Source of the DNA: Bacteroidota bacterium
GTDB lineage: Bacteria; Bacteroidota; Bacteroidia; Chitinophagales; Chitinophagaceae
NCBI GenBank assembly: GCA_018267575.1
Contig: JAFDYF010000020.1
Coordinates: 1 to 64,000 of the forward strand
Length of the DNA stretch: 64,000 nucleotides
Direction: 5' to 3'
Shown: piece by piece, positions 53,214 through 60,935 of the stretch
Layout of the letters: every line of letters starts with the position of its first letter
Numbering within the stretch: position 1 is the stretch's first letter
The notes under the pieces: model-generated
The model's database searches: none
What the model was told of the DNA's origin: nothing
The model's input: only the letters and a program-made list of their open reading frames with translations
Program-made: the position numbers and the translations under genes

Positions 53214-54539
53214 TTATAAGCCTGCGGCAAGAGGAAAAATATTTTTTGTACCAGTGACTGTTTTTTTATTCTTGGTGGCAGGTTTAATAATTAATCTTAA
53301 TGAACTGTCGTAAGTAAAATATTGCCATACCCAATTTATGAAAATTAAAAACCTGTTTTTTACACCAATGATTGACATGAGATGAACCGCCATCCAGGTA
53401 AACCATGCAAAAAACCCTTTCAGTTTTAATTGTTTAATTTCTGCCACTGCTTTGTTTCTTCCGGCTGTTGCCATAGTGCCTTTATCTTTATAAATAAAAG
53501 ACTGCATTGTTTCACCAAAATATTTTTTATTCAAATTTTTTGCAAGCCAAGTAGCTTGCTGAATTGCAACTGGTGCCACCTGCGGATGACCTTTAGGATA
53601 TAAATTATTTTTCATCAATGCAGCATCGCCAATAACAAAGATATTTTTTAAACCTTCTACTTCGTTGAAATCATTTACCAACATGCGACCATTAGGTGCT
53701 ACTGCATTTTCAGGAATGCCTGCAAATGAAAATCCTTTTACACCGGCAGCCCATATTAAACAATTGCTTTGCAAAATATTTCCGTTGCTGAGCTGTACAT
53801 TTTTTCCATCATAATTTTTAACGACAGTTTCTGTAATTACTTCCACACCCATTTTTTTCAGGTACGATTGCATGGCAGATGATGAAGTGGCAGACATGGC
53901 AGAAAGCAATGCCGGTGCGGCTTCTATTAAATAAATATGCATTTGCCTGAAGTTTACTTCGGTATATTCTTTCGGCAAAATATTATTGCGCATTTCTGCA
54001 ATGGCACCTGCAAGTTCTACACCTGTTGGTCCGCCACCCACAATTACAACATTCAACAAAGCCTGTTTTTCTTCATCCTTTACTGCTAATGATTTTTCAT
54101 AATTCTGCAGCAATGTATTGCGCAGCAGCAATGCTTCGGAAACAGATTTCATGCTGAACGCATTTTGCTGCAATGCATCATTTCCAAAATAATTGGTGAT
54201 GGCTCCATGCGCCATTACTAAATAATCGTAAGGAATTTCTCCTGCTGATGTAATCAGTATTTGTTTTTGTGTATTCAATTCTTTTGCTTCTGCCACACGC
54301 AAAAAAACATTTTTATAATCACGATAAATTTTGCGCAAAGGAAAGCTGATGCTGCTCGGTTCAAGCCCGCCGGTGGCAACCTGGTAGAGCAGTGGTTGAA
54401 ACTGATGATAATTATTTTTATCAACTATTATTGCCTGGAAATATTTTGGTGAAAGTTTTTTTGCAAGCTGAATACCGGCAAATCCGCCACCGACGATCAC
54501 CACTCTTTTTTGTTTAGTTTTTAAAATTGGTAGGTCCAT
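53214..54539 (-). CDS. ndh: Type II NADH dehydrogenase
   Basis: This 441-residue flavoprotein has the FAD-binding motif VVIVGGGFAGIQLA near its start and an NADH-binding VVIVGGGPTGVELAG. It ends with a hydrophobic helix (FLIFINWVWQYF) that anchors it to the membrane. It passes NADH electrons to quinone without pumping protons. Close to a quinol-type NorB, it may feed the NO-reducing chain. Length is standard. Confidence 0.9.
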   Translation of the reverse strand: MDLPILKTKQKRVVIVGGGFAGIQLAKKLSPKYFQAIIVDKNNYHQFQPLLYQVATGGLEPSSISFPLRKIYRDYKNVFLRVAEAKELNTQKQILITSAGEIPYDYLVMAHGAITNYFGNDALQQNAFSMKSVSEALLLRNTLLQNYEKSLAVKDEEKQALLNVVIVGGGPTGVELAGAIAEMRNNILPKEYTEVNFRQMHIYLIEAAPALLSAMSATSSSAMQSYLKKMGVEVITETVVKNYDGKNVQLSNGNILQSNCLIWAAGVKGFSFAGIPENAVAPNGRMLVNDFNEVEGLKNIFVIGDAALMKNNLYPKGHPQVAPVAIQQATWLAKNLNKKYFGETMQSFIYKDKGTMATAGRNKAVAEIKQLKLKGFFAWFTWMAVHLMSIIGVKNRFLIFINWVWQYFTYDSSLRLIIKPATKNKKTVTGTKNIFPLAAGL

Positions 54540-54545
54540 AATAAA

Positions 54546-55346
54546 TTATTTTTTCTCCCAAAAACAATCAGTCCATTTCTTGTCAATATCCTCATTATTA
54601 TTTCTTTCATGTTTTGGCATTACTTTCAACTCATCTTCAGATAATATTTGCTGAATATGATTGAATAAAATTCGTTCTTCAAAACGGATATGATTATCGA
54701 GCAGGTTTGCAAATGTATTCAGTTGTTCATGCGTTGTATTTCCGCTGCGAAAGTTTTTAATCATTGCATTAATCTCGTTGTGCTCTTTTACTGCCCGTTG
54801 TTTAAACACATCATCATCATTTAATTTGCTGAACAAGTATTTTTCTTCTGCTGAAAAATGAAGTTGCAAATCGTTTTCGAAAAAGAATAAAGTGTAATCG
54901 GCAATGCGCTTTACTTCAATATTCCGATTTATCCCTTCCCGTATTTTCCAGCAAAGGAGTAAGACAAAATGGTGCTCCTGCGAATAGCTCACCAGAGATA
55001 TATGACGTTTTAATGGCTTATTTTTCTTTGTTGTAGAGACAGCCAGTTTTTCGACCAGGCCATTTGCATTGGCATCACCATATATGCTGAATGCATTAAT
55101 AATAATCCCTTTTATAGAAAGTTCTTTGGACGATACTGCATAAATGATCGTTTCATCATCAGGGTCAGATTGGGCATCAAATCTGAAAACTGCGTCAATT
55201 TCAAATTTGTCTGGAGGTAAGGATAATTCTTTCTGGTGACATACAATACATTCGTTTGCGTCATCTAAAACGAAGTCATGCGTATAGCCTCTTTTTTCGA
55301 GGTCGGCAACAGCTGCAATAACGGAATTATAGTTATGTGTAAGCAT
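54546..55346 (-). CDS. Fusion of a phosphoribosylpyrophosphate synthetase-like small domain and hemerythrin
   Basis: Residues 1-95 of this 266-residue protein (YNSVIAAVADLEKRGYTHDF...FEIDAVFRFDAQSDPDDE) match a small Bacteroidetes protein often labelled phosphoribosylpyrophosphate synthetase, whose label is doubtful. Residues about 120-245 form a hemerythrin-like four-helix domain with the expected H/E ligands (HHFVLLLC, FSAEEKYLF, EHNEINAM, HIRFEERILF). It may bind O2 or NO with a di-iron site. It is 6 bp from NDH-2 and 3 bp from the cupin. Confidence 0.75.
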   Translation of the reverse strand: MLTHNYNSVIAAVADLEKRGYTHDFVLDDANECIVCHQKELSLPPDKFEIDAVFRFDAQSDPDDETIIYAVSSKELSIKGIIINAFSIYGDANANGLVEKLAVSTTKKNKPLKRHISLVSYSQEHHFVLLLCWKIREGINRNIEVKRIADYTLFFFENDLQLHFSAEEKYLFSKLNDDDVFKQRAVKEHNEINAMIKNFRSGNTTHEQLNTFANLLDNHIRFEERILFNHIQQILSEDELKVMPKHERNNNEDIDKKWTDCFWEKK

Positions 55347-55349
55347 AAT

Positions 55350-55673
55350 TTAAATTTTAATAGCTCCTATCAGTACTATGCAATCTTCATCAGAATGATT
55401 TGCCAAAGCATGCTGTATAGTGCAAGGGAAAATAAAAAAATCACCGGCAGTACCTGCAAAACTTTCTTCTCCAACTTTACAGAAAAGAAGCCCTTGCAAA
55501 ACATAGCAATATTCTGTTTTATCAGGATGATTATGCAGCGGATATGCTGCATCGGGAATTATCTTTACTAATTTAACAGTACCACTTTCTGAATTAAGTA
55601 ATTCTTTGCTTAAAAAGTTCCTGACCTTGCCTTCTTTCCAGTTTAATTCGCCGGTGATTAATTTGGCTTTCAT
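55350..55673 (-). CDS. Cupin-domain protein
   Basis: This 107-residue single cupin has metal ligands in the two motifs HNHPDKTEYCYVLQG (H-x-H...E) and FPCTIQHALAN (H). It is a stand-alone beta-barrel metal protein of unknown substrate. It sits 17 bp after RIC and 3 bp before the hemerythrin fusion. Confidence 0.82.
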   Translation of the reverse strand: MKAKLITGELNWKEGKVRNFLSKELLNSESGTVKLVKIIPDAAYPLHNHPDKTEYCYVLQGLLFCKVGEESFAGTAGDFFIFPCTIQHALANHSDEDCIVLIGAIKI

Positions 55674-55690
55674 TGGAGATATTTTAGAGA

Positions 55691-56926
55691 TTATTTCAAC
55701 AGTACTTTCTCCAATGCAGCGGCCTTCGGAAAAAGGATATTATTTTCCAGGTGAATATGCGTATGCAGGTCATCTTCAAATTCGGGCAACATGCGGTACA
55801 ATAAACTATAACTGGCACAGGCATCTTCAGGCATTTCGTAATTGTTGGTAACCGTTCTAATTTCGGCTAAATATTTGCCCACCATTTCATGCTCTATCTC
55901 CATCATGTTAACAGGATTTTGCACAGTCCCAAACGGACTTTGCTGAAAATGTTGCGTATTATTTCTCGCCGCCACCAGGTTTTTTATGTATGGAAATAAA
56001 ATCTTTTCTTCCTTAACCAGGTGCGTTGAAAGTTCTCCGTTTATGGCTTCAATCAAAGCATTCACTTTCTGCAATTCGGGATGCCGGCTGCCATGCACAC
56101 GAAAAACTTTATTAGCGTATGCAACTATATCGGGCAAATTCTTTTTTACGTAACTGTGGTGTGTGTTTACAATATAATCTGCCAGGAAATCAAGCTCCCA
56201 TTCATTGTAAGGCAATGGTCTTGCGGATACAGCTATTTTTTCAGTTTGTTGTAATTCTTGTTCTATTTTAGTAACATCAAGCCCTTTTTCTGCGCAGGCT
56301 TCTTTTACTGTTTTCTTGCCGCCGCAACAAAAGTCCAATCCATATTTTTTAAAGATTTGAGCTTTGCGTAAATCCTTCGCTGCAATTTGTCCGAGTGTTT
56401 CATCATTCTCACCGGTAATGCGTTTGCTTATTTTTACTTTCCACCATTCCGGACCTTGCTCTAAATATTCCCACGTAAAAATATTTCCTCTTTCGCCAAG
56501 CAGTTGATAGTACAAAGGTTTTGGGTCATGGTCGTTATGAATAGTCAGGCTTTCTCCTTCGTTCAATTCATCAAAACGGGAAAAAATGGTTGGGTGTTTG
56601 AGGCGAGGCTCAATGAGTGTAACGTTCAAAATGTTTTCGGTTGAAGTTTTCTTATCCTCACCATTTTTTGCATCTTCATTTTTAGTTGTCATATGTTTAC
56701 TTATTTTCACTTTCCACCATTCGGGGCCTTGTTCCAAATATTCCCAGTAAAAAATATTTCCTCTTTCGCCCAGCAGTTGATAATACAAAGGTTTCGGGTC
56801 GTGGTCGTTGTGGATGGTAAGGCTTTCACCTTCGTTCAGGTCATCAAAACGGGAGAAAATAGTTGGGTGTTTGAGGCGAGGCTCAATGAGCGTTACGTTT
56901 AAGATATTTTCTGTTACAGTTTGCAT
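55691..56926 (-). CDS. RIC (ScdA/YtfE) Fe-S repair protein with two DUF2249 domains
   Basis: This 411-residue protein begins with two near-identical DUF2249 domains (about 6-77 and 97-168, starting ENILNVTLIEPR). A DUF542/ScdA_N segment follows with paired cysteines (FCCGGKKTVKEAC). A hemerythrin di-iron domain completes it (about 225-405; HSYVKKNLP, HLVKEEKILFPYI, IEHEMVGKY). RIC proteins repair Fe-S centres damaged by NO. The usual family member has at most one accessory domain, so the doubled N-terminus is odd. Likely expressed from a promoter at 56947. Confidence 0.92.
   Translation of the reverse strand: MQTVTENILNVTLIEPRLKHPTIFSRFDDLNEGESLTIHNDHDPKPLYYQLLGERGNIFYWEYLEQGPEWWKVKISKHMTTKNEDAKNGEDKKTSTENILNVTLIEPRLKHPTIFSRFDELNEGESLTIHNDHDPKPLYYQLLGERGNIFTWEYLEQGPEWWKVKISKRITGENDETLGQIAAKDLRKAQIFKKYGLDFCCGGKKTVKEACAEKGLDVTKIEQELQQTEKIAVSARPLPYNEWELDFLADYIVNTHHSYVKKNLPDIVAYANKVFRVHGSRHPELQKVNALIEAINGELSTHLVKEEKILFPYIKNLVAARNNTQHFQQSPFGTVQNPVNMMEIEHEMVGKYLAEIRTVTNNYEMPEDACASYSLLYRMLPEFEDDLHTHIHLENNILFPKAAALEKVLLK
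56423..56911 (-). repeat. Tandem duplication encoding the two DUF2249 domains
   Basis: Blocks 56696-56911 and 56423-56638 encode 72-residue segments that differ by only two residues by eye (D/E and Y/T), yet carry roughly two dozen mostly silent base changes. The duplication is therefore not recent, and the protein sequence has been kept. Confidence 0.8.
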
Positions 56927-56946
56927 TGTATTTACTATTTAAAGTG

Positions 56947-56994
56947 CAAATATAGATAAGTTTTTAATAAAAGTAAAGAAATACTTTTATTAAA
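56947..56994 (-). promoter_or_regulatory. RIC promoter with a 13-bp-arm dyad upstream
   Basis: TATATTTG (56954-56947) is a perfect -7 box 20 nt before the start codon. Just upstream, arms 56963-56975 and 56982-56994 form a perfect inverted repeat around AAGAAA, with core AAAAGTA/TACTTTT. It resembles Rrf2/NsrR-type operators in size and A/T-rich dyad form. Confidence 0.5.
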
Positions 56995-57484
56995 TCAGAA
57001 AATCCTTAAATATTACTTTGTGCGGTTAATGTAGCAGTATGATAATGTCTAAGGTAAGATGTTTTGCCTTTAATATTACTGTTTGAAATAACAATTGTAT
57101 TAAGAGGAATAATAATCTTTAAATAGAAGTTTTTCAAATGATTTCCTGGTAAGCTTTAGATTGACATCTATTGGGATGGTTTACACTTTTAAAAAGTAGA
57201 GTGAATTTTAATTAAGATTTAAATTTGTAAAAATGTTTGAGAATGTTTGCTTCTTTAACTTTTAAACAGGAAATGTAATAGCACATATTTATACCTGGAA
57301 CTACTCAAAGTTATATTGATATTTTTTGCAGGAACGCTTAACACTGTTTTACTGAAACAGAATTATACTTTGCACAAGTGATAAGCTTGGTAATAAATGA
57401 CCTTAGTATTAAGTACCTGTATTTGTATAAAGTGTATTGAAAACTTCATGGCAGATATTACAACTTACTTTTTTCATACATTAT
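56995..57484. other. AT-rich intergenic stretch without genes
   Basis: Beyond the RIC promoter dyad, about 490 bp hold no credible gene, tRNA or terminator. I see only AT-rich sequence between RIC and the next gene's 3' end. Confidence 0.6.
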
Positions 57485-59293
57485 TTAATCATTCCAGATA
57501 ACATACTGATAATTCAGAAAGTCGAGTTCTATGCTTGCAAAATTAAGCGCTTTAATAAATTGGTTTTTATTTTCATTCGCAATACCATCTAGATGGGTGT
57601 AATAGTCTATACCGGCCCTTAGATTTTTGTAAAAAGAAATATAATATTTCTTCATTTTCCAATAATTTCCTTCACTAATTTCCTTTTCTAATTGCTCCCT
57701 AAAGTAATCAATGTATAAATGCAGTTCTGCAATAAACATATGAGGTCTGTCAAGGTTATTTATAATATCAGTTCTGCCATAAATATGATCAGCCATTTTT
57801 TGTAACGAGACTGGCCTGGAAAAGTTACTAATATTTGGCCCCGGACAAATAGTTACGGCATTGAGCGTTTTTACAAAGGATTGATTATAGTTTATAGCAG
57901 CCGAATTACTCAGGCCAATACATAAACATTCCTTGGACAACACTTCATTTAACTTTGTTTTAAATTCATCTTCAGGGAGATTGAGTGATTGCAATTGTGC
58001 TGTCTTCAATTTTTGATATTTAAATGAAGCCGTACAGATCGGTTCGTTTGTAAATTCAGTATTAAAAGCCAGATGCTTCTCTGTACAGGGGCTGCCTGGT
58101 CTACCTTTTACAATCCTTAGTAATTTTTCTTTATCGGCACTGGTTCCTTTCAGATAATGAAACCGAACGCCTAATGGAGAATTATTACTTAACACCACAT
58201 CCTCTTTTTTTGCATTACATAATAGCTTCAGGGTATCCTCGTCAACCGTGGTAGCTTCCGGTACTAACAAAAAAGGAGTTCCCCAACCAGTACTTTCCAG
58301 GTTATAGCGGGAACGCAACAATTCATCTTCCTCATAGGTTCCTATTCCTCCCTGTACTGAAAATATTGTTTTTGGGACGTATTTAATTTCTTCATTGCCT
58401 TTTTTCTGCCAAGTTTCTTTATAAATCCCGAAAAGTGTTTCAATAAGCTCCTGTCTGTTGGATTTAAACTCTTCGAGTATGGGGCCAAGCAAATATCCAT
58501 CTGTAGCAAATGCATGCCCACCACAGTTCAACCCTGATTCAATTCTGAATTCACTAACCCAAACCCCTTTTTTGGCGAGGTATTTTCCCTGAATTAATGC
58601 AGAGCGATAGTCGCTGACTTTTATGATTACCTTTTTTGTAAAAGTTCCATTCCTATCTGGTTCAAATTGCCTGCAGCTCCCCAAATAATTATACAATCTT
58701 GGATTCATTCCGGCTGAGAAAACCACTGACGAATTTGCCAGGTTACTGTTGGCATAGCCCCTTAATGCAGCAACTGCATCTGATCCGTCTTCCAATAAGT
58801 TGCCCTGTTTATTATGATGCTCTCTATCTACCTTGGTCATTATGTTAACATCAATGCTACCGGGTATTATTTGCGAACGTAAAAATGTTTCTAATTTCTC
58901 CTTTACAGCCGGGTTGGATGCGTTTATCATTTTTCGGTACATCTCTTTTACCAGGCTATTGTCCGGTAGCATTTCAAAATATTTTACTATCTCTGAGCCG
59001 GTTTCAAAGGCAGCTTTCTTCATTTTTTCAACCTGGGATTGTACAATGGTATTAACCAGGTTCAGGTAGTCGGTTATTCTTTTTGCCCGGTAATCCTCCT
59101 CGTGTGTTGTAATTGGCCTGTATTCACAATTTATAGTTGGGTAATAGTGTTTACGCATCATTTCCACCAACCGGTCTTCCACAATGGATATAACAGAAGA
59201 AATGCCAAAACGGGCAACTTTTACAGGAGTGTCAATGGTATAGGCCAATCCCATAACCGGGATATGAAAACTGTGTCGTGAACGATAATCCAT
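57485..59293 (-). CDS. Large protein, possibly a flavin-type (nitronate monooxygenase-like) enzyme
   Basis: This 602-residue soluble protein is not firmly recognised. HIPVMGLAYTIDTPVKVARFG at the N-terminus, NCGGHAF and GGIGTYEEDELL read like a TIM-barrel FMN enzyme of the nitronate monooxygenase type, but the protein is about 200 residues longer than that family. It lies in the NO cluster on the same strand, 96 bp downstream of the PNPOx-like gene. The flavin proposal is inference. Confidence 0.4.
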   Translation of the reverse strand: MDYRSRHSFHIPVMGLAYTIDTPVKVARFGISSVISIVEDRLVEMMRKHYYPTINCEYRPITTHEEDYRAKRITDYLNLVNTIVQSQVEKMKKAAFETGSEIVKYFEMLPDNSLVKEMYRKMINASNPAVKEKLETFLRSQIIPGSIDVNIMTKVDREHHNKQGNLLEDGSDAVAALRGYANSNLANSSVVFSAGMNPRLYNYLGSCRQFEPDRNGTFTKKVIIKVSDYRSALIQGKYLAKKGVWVSEFRIESGLNCGGHAFATDGYLLGPILEEFKSNRQELIETLFGIYKETWQKKGNEEIKYVPKTIFSVQGGIGTYEEDELLRSRYNLESTGWGTPFLLVPEATTVDEDTLKLLCNAKKEDVVLSNNSPLGVRFHYLKGTSADKEKLLRIVKGRPGSPCTEKHLAFNTEFTNEPICTASFKYQKLKTAQLQSLNLPEDEFKTKLNEVLSKECLCIGLSNSAAINYNQSFVKTLNAVTICPGPNISNFSRPVSLQKMADHIYGRTDIINNLDRPHMFIAELHLYIDYFREQLEKEISEGNYWKMKKYYISFYKNLRAGIDYYTHLDGIANENKNQFIKALNFASIELDFLNYQYVIWND

Positions 59294-59389
59294 GTATTGA
59301 TATTATTTTTAAAATTTACATTTTATGTCTCGGAGATCAGTAGCCTGTATGGCACCTGAATACAAGATGAATCCTGAAAATCTCCTTTA

Positions 59390-59827
59390 TTATTGTTGTT
59401 CCTGCTGAGTTCTTTTCCATGAAACTTTTTTAGCAAATCCAAAACTGTTATCCGTCATCTTTATTTCTGTAATTGAGATCGCAAATACATCTCCCGGTAT
59501 CATTACAGCAGAAGGGAATTTTTTATGATAGCTGACGGAGGCAACTTTGGTTTTTTGCTGCGGGTGCCAGGATACTTCACCCCAAAATTGTACACCTTTG
59601 ATCTTAGTTTTATTTAATTTATCAGGCAAAATAGTTCCTGCTACTTTTGGGTTATTCTCTAAAATAGTAACATGTGTTGAATTTGATGAAGACTTGAAAT
59701 AAAGTAATCCTTCATCTATATCAACTGCGTAAAAGCAAGTGAAGCAGTGCAGGCGGTTTGTATGGTCGGCACAGCAAATACTGGCGCAGGTTTGTGTCTT
59801 TATAAATTCAATTATCTTTTCGTGCAT
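59390..59827 (-). CDS. Pyridoxamine 5'-phosphate oxidase-like FMN protein
   Basis: This 145-residue protein starts at the ATG at 59827; a longer reading from 59962 overlaps the thioesterase gene with no domain. It has a split-barrel flavin-binding fold (LHCFTCFYAVD, FKSSSNSTHV, IKGVQFWGEV). Such proteins bind FMN or F420 and reduce small molecules. Function here is unknown. Confidence 0.72.
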   Translation of the reverse strand: MHEKIIEFIKTQTCASICCADHTNRLHCFTCFYAVDIDEGLLYFKSSSNSTHVTILENNPKVAGTILPDKLNKTKIKGVQFWGEVSWHPQQKTKVASVSYHKKFPSAVMIPGDVFAISITEIKMTDNSFGFAKKVSWKRTQQEQQ

Positions 59828-59958
59828 GCAATTTTTATTATGTGTGAGAGCAAACTGGACTGCTATACTTGTTTGCTGACTCAGCAATTGTAACAATCCG
59901 AGAACGCTATATTTTGACTGTGCCAGGTTTTGCTGTTTTAATAGAAACAGATAGCTGG

Positions 59959-60453
59959 TCAAAGTTTCTTTTCATTGCTACAGTATTTCTCTTTTTGTTT
60001 TATCAGCGGTTGCTTTCTTCTCAAAGCTTCTGTATAAAATTTTTTTTCAGATTTACTTACTGGCTTTACCGGGATGGCTTTTGCTAATTTGCCATCATCG
60101 TTAAGGGCAACAAATATTAGATAGGCCTCACAGATTAAATCATTTTTTCCAGTCATTACATTTTTGGCAAAAGCAAAAACAAATATCTCCAGCGAGGAGT
60201 TAAAGCTTCTTGTTATTCTTGCTGAAATAGTCACAATATCCCCGGTGCAGGCAGCCTTGTAAAAATCTGCAGAATGAATGGCCGCAGTTACACAAATTCT
60301 TTCTGCATGTGTTTGTGCGCATACTGCGGCCGCCATATCCATCCATTCTACCAAACGGCCACCTTTTAAAATGCCCAGCGGGTTGGTATCATTAGGGCAA
60401 ACCACTTCGGTTTTTATGGTTTCAGAAGCTGAGGGAGTTTTATGTTTTATCAT
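59959..60453 (-). CDS. Acyl-CoA thioesterase (hot-dog fold)
   Basis: This 164-residue hot-dog protein has the NPLGILKGGRLVEWMDMAAA helix and active-site-bearing strand typical of YciA/BFIT-type acyl-CoA thioesterases. It cleaves acyl-CoA to free acid and CoA. It lies 6 bp downstream of the DGC-domain gene. The link to the NO cluster may be positional only. Confidence 0.85.
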   Translation of the reverse strand: MIKHKTPSASETIKTEVVCPNDTNPLGILKGGRLVEWMDMAAAVCAQTHAERICVTAAIHSADFYKAACTGDIVTISARITRSFNSSLEIFVFAFAKNVMTGKNDLICEAYLIFVALNDDGKLAKAIPVKPVSKSEKKFYTEALRRKQPLIKQKEKYCSNEKKL

Positions 60454-60459
60454 TAACCG

Positions 60460-60864
60460 TTACTTTGCTTCGGCAAAACCCAGTTCAAGTTGCCTTGCTA
60501 TATTTTCTTTAATGTGATTAAATATTTCTTTCGCCTGCAGTGGACTGAAATCTTCATGTTGTCTTTTTTCCACTCCTAATTTTGTTAAATCAAAATGCAG
60601 ATCCGGTGTAACGGCATGATTACCCAAACAGGCATGTGCACATGCAAGCGGGCAACCATCTATTGCGATAATCTTTCTGCCCGACAACGCTGTTTTTACC
60701 AGTTTTTTTACATTGCCACCCACACCCGCTATACAGCTCATTTCGGCAATTTCTTTTCTATCCAATTGTACAGCAATGTAATTGGCCATCTGAGCAGCAC
60801 TCGAACATCCGGAACAGGAATAAACCAACGGCTTTATTTTAGCCTGGCATTTCAATTTTTGCAT
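60460..60864 (-). CDS. DGC-domain putative zinc-binding protein
   Basis: This protein has 134 residues from the ATG at 60864, with a possible longer start at 60900. It matches the DGC family, with cysteines in YSCSGCSSAAQ, MSCIAGVGG and DGCPLACAHACLG. Often found with nor and other denitrification genes; probably metal binding. It is 71 bp from the norB stop. Confidence 0.82.
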   Translation of the reverse strand: MQKLKCQAKIKPLVYSCSGCSSAAQMANYIAVQLDRKEIAEMSCIAGVGGNVKKLVKTALSGRKIIAIDGCPLACAHACLGNHAVTPDLHFDLTKLGVEKRQHEDFSPLQAKEIFNHIKENIARQLELGFAEAK

Positions 60865-60935
60865 ATTATTTTCCAAAAACTCTACTTTTAATAATTTCAA
60901 ATATTAATTGCATCACCCAATAGCATACTTTAATT

